Assembly (NCBI RefSeq): GCF_019649055.1
Contig: NW_026570278.1
Location: 1 to 64,000 of the forward strand
DNA length: 64,000 bases
Direction of reading: 5' to 3'
DNA from: Paramacrobiotus metropolitanus
Taxonomy: Eukaryota > Tardigrada > Eutardigrada > Parachela > Macrobiotidae
Below, one piece after another: positions 1 to 8,995 of this stretch. Position 1 is the stretch's first letter, and every line of letters starts with the position of its first letter. The notes under the pieces are model-generated. The model was not told where the DNA came from. It saw nothing but the letters and a program-made list of their open reading frames with translations, and made no database searches. The position numbers and the translations under genes were made by a program.

Positions 1-720
1 TGTTAAGTCGTGATGAGCCTTTATGGCCCGTACCACTCCGTCAATGTTGTCATACAGATGGTGCACTGATAAGGTTTATCAGTTCCTCAGGATTACGTCA
101 TCCTGGGGTTCGCCGGGCTACTCACGAACACTGGTCGGAGTGCTCCTCAATTGGCGGCAATTGTCGGGAACATGTCGCGTTATAGCGGTGTCTTCGCCAT
201 ACCGTTGCCAGAATGCGGTCGTTGACGATTCTCCGTGCAACTGAACTCGCTGCATATAGGCAAAAAGTTGAAAGCCTAGTTCTTGGCAGGGCATTTCCAA
301 AGGCCGTGGGACGGGGAGTCCGTATTCCATGTACTGTCGATGGATCGGAATTCGTTCATCTTCCCATTCCCATGCTTCGTCCTCTATGTCGTTCATGAGG
401 GCGATTACTGGTTCACACATTTGTTGTGCGTCCCGTATTTGCTCGTAAGTTACCGCTCCGTTCTGTCGCAGAGTGGTCACCATCTAACGTCCGTTGGTCG
501 AGAAAGTGTCGAGCTCCCGAGAATTAAGTTCGGTACTTTTGTCGTACGTTCTAGGTTCTGGGCATCCGCTTCGGCAGGTGCCTCTGGTAGCGGGATAGAC
601 TTTAGTACCGTCCTTGCCATTCGTAGTGTACCGTTGCATCCGTTTCTGATAGTGCTATCACGTTGTGGAGTGCTAGTTCCTCCAACAGAGTGCGGTTCGT
701 ATCCCGGCAATCGGCAGATT

Positions 721-1141
721 TTACGTGGAGTTCGCCGGGTGATCGCCGACTAATCCGAGCTTGTTTCCTACCGTGTCCGATACTGTATCGGGATAGACTT
801 CACACCTCTTTCCTTCCGGTTGTTCCGAATTGGAATTGGTGTAAGAATAAAAGTGAACTTCGAGTGCAGGTAGTCGCATCCGAGTAGCACTGGGATATCC
901 GCTGGTCGGCTGGACATGGAATGTGTGATGGCTAGTAAAGCCCTGCATTGTTACAGGTGCCGTACAGCAGTGTGACACTACAAAGGCTTCTGTCCACCCT
1001 CAGTATTTTGGTGTAATGTCCGAGGCTGTTTGCATAGATCCACCGTTCCTCGCAGAACCGTTGTTCGATGAGCGAAGTCTCCGCTCCAGTATCTAACATC
1101 GCCATTGTGGGCTGGATCCGACTTGGATTTCGTGTGTCCAA
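721..1141 (-). pseudogene. retrotransposon aspartic protease fragment (frameshifted)
   Basis: On the minus strand the motif M-L-D-T-G-A-E-T-S-L-I occurs at about 1100-1068. This is the catalytic loop of retropepsin-type aspartic proteases, which process the gag-pol polyprotein. Downstream, in another frame (978-721), the segment with C-C-T-A-P-V-T and H-T-F-H-V-Q matches the corresponding part of the protease copy at 44.4-44.6 kb. The two halves are in different frames, so this copy is broken between about 1070 and 980. The part after the protease (710-118) stays open in pieces, but I can assign nothing to it. Confidence 0.7.
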
Positions 1142-2182
1142 GCTCGAACTGTTTTGGTTTCTTGTGTTCCCTTCTCAAAGGTTACTTCCCGTATCGTTGG
1201 TTTGATGGGAATTAGTGACACCGGTCCATGGTCGGCTGGCTGTTGAGTTGAACTTTGTGTAAGTTCGACTCCGACTTCACCCGCTTCCTGTACCTCAGGT
1301 CGGTTAGCTACTCCGTCCTCCGGTAATTCGGCGGTTCGGAACCGTTGTGCCTGAGCCAGTATCCGTTCTTCTATTGAGGTGTCTGTTGGCCTCAATTTCG
1401 ACCACATATAGTCGAGGTTCAGGAATGTTCGAGAACTGGCTATCGTTCTAGCTGGTCGCTCTTTTGGCTGGAAGAGGTCCGCTTCTCCCGGCCGAGAGTA
1501 AACGGGTACCTGTACTCCCAATGGGACCGTTTCCCATTCTTCGACTTCTCCTTCCGATTCTTCGGTGAGGTCGATGGCTGCCATTGTCGCAGCGTATCTA
1601 TCCGTTGCGCGTCCGGATGATACATTGGGGAAGTTTCTTGCCCTGGTGCGTGAATCGGCGTCCCGGTCCTCCGCGTCTTGGGCATCGTCTGGCCTGCTCG
1701 GTTGAGTTTATCCTCACCGGCAATCCGGTCCAACTTCCGTGGCCGGGCCGTACTACGTCACTTTGTGTGACGGACGGCGCAGTCGCTTTGTTCGCGCTGC
1801 TTAGGTCGGGCAATTTCTGCGTTCCGACCTCCGACGTTCCAGCTTCGAATCGAGGGGCTGGGTCGGTCGCCTCGAGTGCTTGTTGCATCCCGGGCCACGC
1901 TTCGACGGTGCCGTTGTTGGCGTATACGCCGAACTGAGCGGCTAATTTCCGAGCCGTCTCCGCCTCCTTTGTGGAGGCCGATATCGCCTTTGCGAAATCC
2001 TCCTCGGAGCTGTTTTCGTTCAGTCCGAGTAGTTGGAGGATGGTGGCTACCTGTTGGTAGCCTTCCTCTATCGTTGTAGGGAAGTTCGGTTCGTTCCGGG
2101 AAGTGAGCGGCTGGTTAGTGGGGTTATCCTTGTCCGGTGGTTCGGTCGGATGTTGGAGGTCGAATGAGTCACCGGAGCTCAT
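1093..2182 (-). pseudogene. gag-protease linker region, broken into three overlapping frames
   Basis: Three minus-strand reading frames (2182-1598, 1733-1440, 1584-1093) follow one another. They carry low-complexity, polar protein between the zinc knuckle and the protease. The last one ends in a stretch containing I-R-E-V-T and R-A-W-T-H-E, which recurs just before the protease motif in the second copy near 44.3 kb, so it belongs to the same polyprotein. Frame changes near 1.7 and 1.57 kb indicate decay. There is no recognised domain. The Glu-rich stretch after the Met at 1584 is likely disordered. Confidence 0.5.
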
Positions 2183-2817
2183 CGACCTTGGGCGTTTCCC
2201 GGGGAGTTACTCCGAGCCGGCCCATTGTTGGGTGGCGTCGAGTTTAACGACTGGCGGGACGGCAACGGTTCTCTGTATGCCGGGGAACCTTGTTGGTTCC
2301 CACCGCTATTGTTGCGTTTCCGCCATTCCCTGGCCGGGCGACTGGTTTCACCGGACGGGACTACCTGAGCCTCCTGCCTGTTGGCGTTGGCGTGGCGGCG
2401 GCACGATGTCCTTCCCAGAAGGAGATTCACCGAGCCTACCGGGCCATTCGTCGAGTATCGGCGGTACCAGTCGTCGTACCACCGAAGGTTCGGATTATTA
2501 TCCGAGCCATAGATGCAGCGCGACTCGTCATGGTTATTGAACATGCAGTGCCTGCATCGGAAGGTCTTGTCCTTCGTCCACTGGAAGAAGGCTGCCTCCA
2601 TTTTGTCAACGTACGATGTTCCTTGCCGAGCACTTTGTTGTGCCTGGGGAGGTCGGTTGCCTTGTGGGCCGCCGCCTCCGCCGCGGTTAGGGAAGTTCCC
2701 ACGGCCGCGATTCCCGCCGCCGCGTCCTTTTCCGCGACCATAACCTCCGCCGCCGTATCCTTGTGGAGGATACTGTCCGTAAGCAGGTACCCTGGTTCGA
2801 GTTCTGTCCGTAACCAA
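2179..2817 (-). pseudogene. gag C-terminal nucleocapsid segment with CCHC zinc knuckle
   Basis: This minus-strand frame overlaps the end of the main gag ORF in a different phase. It begins with a Gly/Arg-rich (RGG-like) stretch and then carries C-x2-C-x4-H-x4-C (C-R-H-C ... H ... C) near 2550-2510, the classical retroviral/retrotransposon zinc knuckle that binds element RNA. The main gag ORF runs into this frame in the Gly-rich region at about 2.8 kb. The nucleocapsid is therefore reached only by a frame change, which is either a programmed shift or a mutation. After the knuckle the frame stays open for another 100 residues of unrecognised sequence. Confidence 0.75.
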
Positions 2818-5800
2818 ACCCTGTGTTGTTTTGGTTACCGCCCGAGCTATAACCTGGGCCGCCGTAGTTGTTAACGGGGGCTCCGACTCCAGGTGCCGGG
2901 GAATTCAGGTTCGCTGCTACCGCGCCTGCCCACGTCTGTTGCTGGACTGGTGCTTGTTGCACCGGTGGCGTCGGGGCCGGACTTAGTTGTCCGTATTGTG
3001 CCGTTGGAGTCTGATATCCCGGCATCATGTGGGGCTGATATCCGGTCTGTTGCGGTATCGCCGGAGGTGGAGTTGGGACAGGTGCAGGTGTTACTGCCCG
3101 AACTCTGGCATAGTCGCCATCGCGTGGTTTGCGCACCTCATACATTTCTTTGCCGTTGACGAAGTCCCGCAGGTAGTCACGGAACTCGATCGGCGTCGCC
3201 GGCATCCTGATTTCTAGGGCCGCCCGCAGTTGGGGTTCATGGACGTTCTCCTTAAGGTGGTACAGTATGATTTGGTCTGTGACCGTCGGGACTTGGGACT
3301 TCATGAACATCATTGCGTCATAGTATTGTTCCGGCGTTTCTTCGCCGAAACGGAATATCCGTTTGTTAATCCTGGATATCATGTTCACTTCTTTGTTTTT
3401 GTCCGCAAATCTCTGCTCGAATTTGGTCAGCCATAAGTTGACTGGCCATCCGCCGAGTGGTTCTCCGGCGGCTTCGAGAGTATGCCATTCTTTCGCTTGG
3501 CCGTCCAGTTCGGCTATCAAGTCGGACATGAAGGTCTGATCGTCTTCATACCATCGTTGGGCTTGACGATACAGGCTTCGGATTTGCTTAAGCCACCCAT
3601 GAAGTTTGGTGTGGTCCCCGTCGAACGGCGGTAAGGGTTGCCGACGTCCGTGGGCTATTGCTCGTACCAAAGCAACGTGTGCTGGGTTTTGCTCCAAGGG
3701 ATTTGAGTGTGCCGCCGGCGCAGCTTGTTGTGCGGCCGGGGCAGGTGGTGGATTGACGTATGGCATGTGACCTTGTTGGTCTTCGTACGCCTCCTGTTGG
3801 TAGGCATCGTCGTCATGGCCTTCGTATCCGTCCTGTTGCGGATGTCGAGCCTGAGCCTGGTCTGCGTGACGAGGCTGTTGCGGCTGTCCTCCATACTGTT
3901 GTGGAGGGGGCGCTCGGTTTTGTCTCGGCGCCTGCGGGTAGAATCCACTCGGTTGATCGTAAACTCTTCCGTACCGGTCGGGCTGTGTTCCCTGAGCCGG
4001 CATCCGACTTTGTGTAGGTCGGTTTGGAGGTCTCCGGCCTTGTTGGTCGGAGCTGTCCTCTCCGATTCTTGCGTCCTGCTGCTGGTCAGCCGTGTTGAAT
4101 GACCGAGCTCGCCCGCGTTCAAGGTCGAACTGCGGGTTCTGGCGGAGCAAGTTTGGGTTGGAATTCGTCCGTGGAGGCCGGTATGCCTCCGTGCCAGGTT
4201 TTGGTGGCTGGATTGGGAGACGTTCGGCGTCCGTTGTCCAGTCTCTCCTGGCGTTAGGTACTGGCGCGTACATTGTTGTGCGCGTCGCGTACGAGGTGCT
4301 GGTATACGCACCAGCCGACGTCGTTGTCGCCACGTTCGTCGTTGGCACTCGTGGTGCTGCAGTCGACGTGTTGTGTTCCGGTTCCGGAGCACTCGGTACT
4401 GCTGGTGGTTGTGGGATTGTTCCCACACTCGGGTCGGTTGTTACGACTCCGACGAAGTAGGAGGTGTTGTTCTCCTTCTTCACCATTTCCTGGGTCGGGT
4501 TGATTCCCCACAGGATGTCACTGATTGTTCGTGACGGCTGTTGATCCTGTGCCATGGACGTCCGGTATGAGGGCGGTTCAACCCGACTATGTTCCTGGTA
4601 TGGGGGAAGTTCGACCTGGCTTTGTTCCAGGTGTTTCTTTTCTTCCCTCAGACATCTTGTTTCGATGTCCATTTCGTCCATTTGCCGCATCATGTCTGTG
4701 AGGTTGCGGGCTGCCTGTTCGCCGAATTCGTACAGCTCGGTTTCGCGGGCTTCCAGGTAAAGGATGCGGCTGTGTTGCGCCTCGTTTACCTTTTGAGCCT
4801 CATTTAGGTTATACTCAAGTTGAGCTCGGAGTTTCTGTTCCTCCTTAAGGACTTGGTTCAATCCATGGACCTGGTCAGCTAGCTGGGCGTTTGCTTCCAC
4901 CAGGTCGACGTCGGCTGTCCTTTGGTTAGGGAAGCCCATGTCCCGAGCATTCGCGTCGATGAACCGTCGTCCCATTCTGGTGAAGACGAGTTCAATTTCC
5001 GACTCGAGCTCTTCTACTCTGTGGGTTAGGCGGTCGATCTCGTCATCGGCCTTCTTTAGTTCCACCACATATCTATCGACTTCGTTTCGATAGACCTCGG
5101 CTTCTTCGTTGGCCGTGTTGAGTTGCTGGTGGAACGCTCCAGCTGCCTGCTCCGACTCGACCAATGCGGTCTGCACATCGGCCAGGTCTTTTTGGGCTTC
5201 TTCGAGCGCTTTGTTCGCTTCGGCGAGTTCTCGGTTTAACTCGTGGACCGCATCCATAGATCGATCCAACATGCCCTTAAGTGTAGTGGCTTCGTCGATG
5301 TCGTGCCGACACGGTTGGTCGGTACGCTTCAATATGGCATTCAGCCGGTCAATTTCCCGTTGTTGGATGGCGATGCCTTTGTTGGCGTCGGCCATTTCGC
5401 GTTCCCATTTGCTTCGTTCGAGCCGATGGGTATCTTCCGAGTTTCGGAGCGATTTTCCCGCCGAGTCGATAATTCTGTCTGCCAAAGCGATCTGAGTGAT
5501 CAGTCTACGGCATCTCGAGCGGAGTAGGTCAACGTCTACGATCCTTTCGGGCGGTGTTGCCGCTATCCACTTCTCGGCCGTATATTCGAGTGTACTGGCC
5601 TGGTAGGTGAGGTCGTCCTGGTTGGACTTCACCGGTGTTGTGAAGAATCCGTCCGCACTGTTCGGTCTTGACACCTTTGTTGTGTCAAAGACTTCGTCGT
5701 TCGGTGTCGGGGTTCTTTCACTACCAAGTTCGCCAGGTTCGAACATTAACGGTGATGGTCGGATCTTCAGGTCGACTGGTCGACTTTGTGTCGCCTTGGT

Positions 5801-5869
5801 CGGCTTCGCCGTTTGTTGAGCTTCGGTTACTCGAGTCGACTCGCTTCCGGTTGGCGAAGGTCGGCTCAA
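2687..5869 (-). CDS. gag: retrotransposon gag: coiled coil, P/Q-rich linker and capsid-like domain
   Basis: A 1060-codon open frame. Residues about 150-420 form a long heptad-rich coiled coil (many E/K/R/L repeats). Residues about 430-730 are Pro/Gln/Tyr-rich and disordered. Residues about 740-930 look like the Ty3/gypsy 'retrotransposon gag' capsid domain: F-D-G-D-x-x-K-L-H-G-W-L near the start, an F-x-x-R-F segment and a P-E-Q-Y-Y-D segment. No ATG lies at the 5' limit. The frame opens with TTG and overlaps the upstream ORF's TGA as TTGA, so it is probably joined to that ORF by a frame change rather than started independently. The final 40 residues are basic nonsense after the frame slips in the Gly-rich region. 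A gag this long with such a large coiled coil is unusual. Confidence 0.75.
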   Translation of the reverse strand: MSRPSPTGSESTRVTEAQQTAKPTKATQSRPVDLKIRPSPLMFEPGELGSERTPTPNDEVFDTTKVSRPNSADGFFTTPVKSNQDDLTYQASTLEYTAEKWIAATPPERIVDVDLLRSRCRRLITQIALADRIIDSAGKSLRNSEDTHRLERSKWEREMADANKGIAIQQREIDRLNAILKRTDQPCRHDIDEATTLKGMLDRSMDAVHELNRELAEANKALEEAQKDLADVQTALVESEQAAGAFHQQLNTANEEAEVYRNEVDRYVVELKKADDEIDRLTHRVEELESEIELVFTRMGRRFIDANARDMGFPNQRTADVDLVEANAQLADQVHGLNQVLKEEQKLRAQLEYNLNEAQKVNEAQHSRILYLEARETELYEFGEQAARNLTDMMRQMDEMDIETRCLREEKKHLEQSQVELPPYQEHSRVEPPSYRTSMAQDQQPSRTISDILWGINPTQEMVKKENNTSYFVGVVTTDPSVGTIPQPPAVPSAPEPEHNTSTAAPRVPTTNVATTTSAGAYTSTSYATRTTMYAPVPNARRDWTTDAERLPIQPPKPGTEAYRPPRTNSNPNLLRQNPQFDLERGRARSFNTADQQQDARIGEDSSDQQGRRPPNRPTQSRMPAQGTQPDRYGRVYDQPSGFYPQAPRQNRAPPPQQYGGQPQQPRHADQAQARHPQQDGYEGHDDDAYQQEAYEDQQGHMPYVNPPPAPAAQQAAPAAHSNPLEQNPAHVALVRAIAHGRRQPLPPFDGDHTKLHGWLKQIRSLYRQAQRWYEDDQTFMSDLIAELDGQAKEWHTLEAAGEPLGGWPVNLWLTKFEQRFADKNKEVNMISRINKRIFRFGEETPEQYYDAMMFMKSQVPTVTDQIILYHLKENVHEPQLRAALEIRMPATPIEFRDYLRDFVNGKEMYEVRKPRDGDYARVRAVTPAPVPTPPPAIPQQTGYQPHMMPGYQTPTAQYGQLSPAPTPPVQQAPVQQQTWAGAVAANLNSPAPGVGAPVNNYGGPGYSSGGNQNNTGFGYGQNSNQGTCLRTVSSTRIRRRRLWSRKRTRRRESRPWELP

Positions 5870-6786
5870 CGGTGAAATAACCCTTTCATTGGGTGCTGGT
5901 ATGCTGGTCGGCGATCCAGCTGGGCGAGGAAGCCGCTTCGTGGCGGTACCTCGGAATCTTCCGTTCTGGTTGGTATTTTAGTCGACTGGACGGCCGCATC
6001 CGACTTTGTGTCGGTTGGTTGCCGTTCCAGGGAAGTCGGTTGCTTGTTGCCGACTTCCTTTTCTCCGACTTTCGAGGTCGGTGAAATCCTTCCGACCTGT
6101 GTGGTCGGTTGGACAGTGCCGACTTCCGTTGTCGGCTTATCCATTCCGGTCGAAGTCGGTTGCTCGGTCCCGTGAGTTTGTGGCAGGTCGGCCTGCTGTT
6201 GACCGACTTCTTTTGCCTGCGGCTGGTCGACCATTTGTTGGTCGGCCACCGTAGGTTGTTGTTCACCGACTTGCTTAGTCGGAGATTTTCGCTCGGCCTG
6301 TGTGGTCGGCGATTTCCTTCCGACTTGGTTAGTCGGAGCGTCCATGTTAGGCGAAGTCGGCTTCGGCACCTCTTCCGTCCTGTTGGGTGAATGCCGTCCG
6401 AGCTCGGTTGTCTTTGTGACTACCGAGCCTTGAGCTCTGTGTGAGCTCGAATCCAGGTCGGTATGAGACAATGTGGTCTCAGCTTGCGGCTGTTCCGCAT
6501 CCCCCTTAGTCGGGTGGGACGGGGCTGCTGTGTCAGCTGGGGCTTCCAGGAATGTTTTATCCCGGGCGTCCTCGAAACTGTCATCCGAAGTCGGATTCGA
6601 GTCGGCAAGGAGGATCCGCTCGTTGCGTTTCTCCCTTGCTTCGGCCGACTTAGTCGAGTCGGTTGAGGACGGTTGACTTTTGTCTTGACCGGCGTACCGG
6701 AGTGAGTACTTCCCGGTCATGTTCGCACGCCGAGAATAGTCCGTGTTGAACTTTCTCGCGTACTGATCTTCTCGGGGATTCGACAT
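5866..6786 (-). CDS. retrotransposon gag N-terminal ORF, disordered and repetitive
   Basis: A 306-codon frame with a true ATG at 6786, the most upstream ORF of the element. The protein is Ser/Thr/Gln/Lys-rich. It contains a loosely repeated unit with Val-Gly followed by Arg/Glu-Lys-Ser-Pro-Thr between about residues 130 and 240. The matching DNA shows repeated 'agtcgg/ccgactt' hexamers. There is no domain that I recognise. It ends in a TTGA overlap with the long gag ORF, and I read it as the N-terminal extension of gag. Confidence 0.55.
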   Translation of the reverse strand: MSNPREDQYARKFNTDYSRRANMTGKYSLRYAGQDKSQPSSTDSTKSAEAREKRNERILLADSNPTSDDSFEDARDKTFLEAPADTAAPSHPTKGDAEQPQAETTLSHTDLDSSSHRAQGSVVTKTTELGRHSPNRTEEVPKPTSPNMDAPTNQVGRKSPTTQAERKSPTKQVGEQQPTVADQQMVDQPQAKEVGQQQADLPQTHGTEQPTSTGMDKPTTEVGTVQPTTQVGRISPTSKVGEKEVGNKQPTSLERQPTDTKSDAAVQSTKIPTRTEDSEVPPRSGFLAQLDRRPAYQHPMKGLFHR

Positions 6787-8530
6787 TGTTGTCGAGTCAG
6801 GTCGGCTCTGGTGGAGCCTTTAAAGTTTAATCAGTTAGAAAGAGAAAGTCGAACAATCTTCTGTGTGAAGATGTTCGTCAAAATCAGAAATGTCTTTTTG
6901 CTCAGGAACTTCCGAGTGTCAGGACCGTCCAGTGAGATGTTGTTGTTGTTGTTGATGTGTCTGTTGGTGACTCAGTACACGGGGTATTAGTATACAGTAC
7001 TATGGTACAGTACAGTACGTAATAGTAGTACGGTGTAGTACGTCCTATATTACTGTGCTGACCAGTGTGACGTAACAGGTTAAGTGGTCTTGCACTTCTG
7101 CCTACGTCACAGAATGCGAGCCGCGTGCAAAATTTGCAAAAAACGATGAATCACGCCTATATTAGGCTATGGGAACTTTCCCCTGCACGCTGATTGGCTG
7201 CCTCTTAAGTACTGATAAGCGGTCGTTATGACGTCACAAGGAAGTTCGAGAATTTTCGCGCTATTTCCCGTTAGAAAAACAAATTATTTTTGCTCGGCTA
7301 GAAGGTCGATCTAGCTCGGATTTTTAAGTTTTTAACCGTTAGCAGTTATTTTTATTAATTAAGAAAATTTTCTGGTGGTCGAAACACCGTTGGAAATCAA
7401 AATAAAGAGAATTTCCGACCTGTTGCCGGTTAGCCTTTGTTAAGCTGTCTAGACAGGTTCGTTGACCTAGCAGGTCGGTTCTCGACCAAAAGCAAAATTC
7501 CGAGTCGGTTTCTCCGTCGAAAATTACTTTTTAACCGTTAGAAAATTTAGATCTACGGCTAGAAATAGTTTTCTACCGCTAGAAAATGAAAAGCCGACCT
7601 AGTTTCGGCTGAAATCGACCTACAACCGTGACTTTACCAGTGTCGGTGTCGGTGTCGGTTCCACTCGATTTCATCCGTCCGAGGTCGGAAATCCGTCGTT
7701 TCCGAACTGAAATCCGCGAGTAAAGTTGCGGGTCGCTGTTCAAAGCGAAGGTCCCCGTATTATTGGAGTAATCCTATCGCGCTGCAGACTCTCGTTCGAG
7801 TCTGATCCGTCAGTTGGGAGAAGAAAAGTCCGTGCTGTTGGGAGATGAGATTCCGCTCTTCAATGTGGAAGAGACCAAGGAACTGTGCTCACCAGCTGGG
7901 TAAGAATCACTTCAGTGATCCTCGTTTTCCTCAGCTGTAAGACGATGCGACCGTTCTGATCAAAGTCAAGGTAGAGATTGCTTCAGCAATCGATCTAACA
8001 GTGACTTTCAGGTTCCTCACAATTTCTCCGTGAATTGAGCCTTCACCGTCTCCTCAAAGGGTCCGTTGAAAGAAAACCAAACGATCCTGCTTACCATGTA
8101 ACAGGCAAGCGCGAGGAGATCACGAGTGTGCTTTATTGTACAAATAAAGGAACAATACTGCGTAATAGCAGGGAATGCAAGAACAAAGCACTGATGGCTA
8201 AACAAGCAAGTGAATGCTAGAAGGCTCTTGAGCGTTCGTCAAGGCGTGAAAGAAGCAACTGGCGGCAAGCACGTGCTGTGTGCCATCAGCTGTGTGATGA
8301 TGCGCAGACTGGACTCAATCCAACGCGAGCGTATGAACGCTGAGTCATACCGCGAAAGAGGGAGGAGAGAGCAAGTATGCTCAGTGTGTGCGCCGCGTAT
8401 ATCCGCTTCAGCGGATATGAGTGCAGTGCAGCAGCACACGTACGTACAGCGAGAGAGGCGATATGGCAAGCATGAGTGCAAATACGTCCATGGTGGGCCG
8501 TATGCACCAGGCGCAGTCATGTGCCTCTGA
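6787..8530 (-). other. putative LTR/untranslated leader of the minus-strand retrotransposon
   Basis: A stretch of 1.7 kb without a long ORF sits upstream of the first gag ATG, where the 5' LTR and leader should be. On the minus strand it would begin near 8530 with TGTCAGAGG, compatible with the TG start of an LTR. This cannot be confirmed because the other LTR is outside the window. No primer-binding site can be assigned safely. It contains a microsatellite-like tract of gta/agta around 6985-7050 and three short hairpins with the same loop (7906-7919, 7976-7991, 8399-8418). Confidence 0.35.
7906..8418 (-). repeat. three separate hairpins sharing a TTCA/TGAA loop
   Basis: Perfect short stems occur at 7906-7919 (5 bp), 7976-7991 (6 bp) and 8399-8418 (8 bp). 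The stems differ in sequence, but each closes on TTCA on the plus strand, which is TGAA on the retrotransposon's sense strand. Different stems with the same loop suggest selection on RNA structure in the element's leader, but chance is possible for the shortest. Confidence 0.4.
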
Positions 8531-8995
8531 CAACTTATTTTCCAATAAATAACAATAATCATAATTAATAGATTTATTAATTTTACCCATTTTTTTATAA
8601 AAAAATATTCAGAATAAAAATTAAGAATCTGTTTTTATAAATTCCAGATTTTGTTTCATTTAATTGAGTTCATGCCAGTTTCAAAATTTTTATAAAAACG
8701 ACCCAAAAGTTGGCCAAAACTATTTGAATTTCACCCATAAACTGCAAACAGCCTGCACAAGTCAGTGGCGATTCCATCGACGCTGGAATTGGAACCACAG
8801 ACTGGGCATTTCACCACCATGAATTTCTAACGCGTTCATATATTTTTCATTCTGTTGACGGATTTCACAGCAGCTCACAACCGCTTCGCACCACACCCTC
8901 CGCCGATCTCCACACCCAATTGCGCAAAAAAAAATTTCCCTCGACCCAAAAATTCAACAACAACAAGAAGAACCCTTCAGAAAGATTTTCTAAAA
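8531..8995. other. AT-rich intergenic stretch
   Basis: It lies between the retrotransposon and the stop codon of the PTCD2-like gene and probably includes that gene's 3' untranslated region. I see no gene or clear repeat. Confidence 0.5.

Larger units (their letters stand above)
1..8530 (-). mobile_element. Ty3/gypsy-like LTR retrotransposon, gag-protease half, truncated by window edge
   Basis: A retrotransposon lies on the minus strand and reads from about 8.5 kb down to base 1. In its order of translation I see a long leader or LTR-like region, a disordered N-terminal ORF, a coiled-coil plus capsid-type gag ORF, a CCHC zinc knuckle, a linker, and an aspartic protease with D-T-G-A-E-T. The reverse transcriptase would lie left of base 1. 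A related protease fragment lies at 44.3-44.8 kb on the plus strand, so the family has several copies here. The ORFs change frame several times (near 2.8, 2.18, 1.7, 1.57 and 1.1 kb). One shift could be programmed, but the number of breaks suggests a decayed copy. Element boundaries are uncertain. Confidence 0.8.

Noticed and set aside
1584-2874. Plus-strand ORFs opposite gag (for example 2290-2874)
   Set aside because: They are Ala/Val/Arg-rich antisense shadows of the Gly-rich and zinc-knuckle region, which has a clear CCHC motif on the minus strand.
6917-6935. Sequence ending in CCA as a tRNA-primer binding site for the LTR element
   Set aside because: The supposed tRNA end lacks a proper T loop, and the LTR boundary is unknown.
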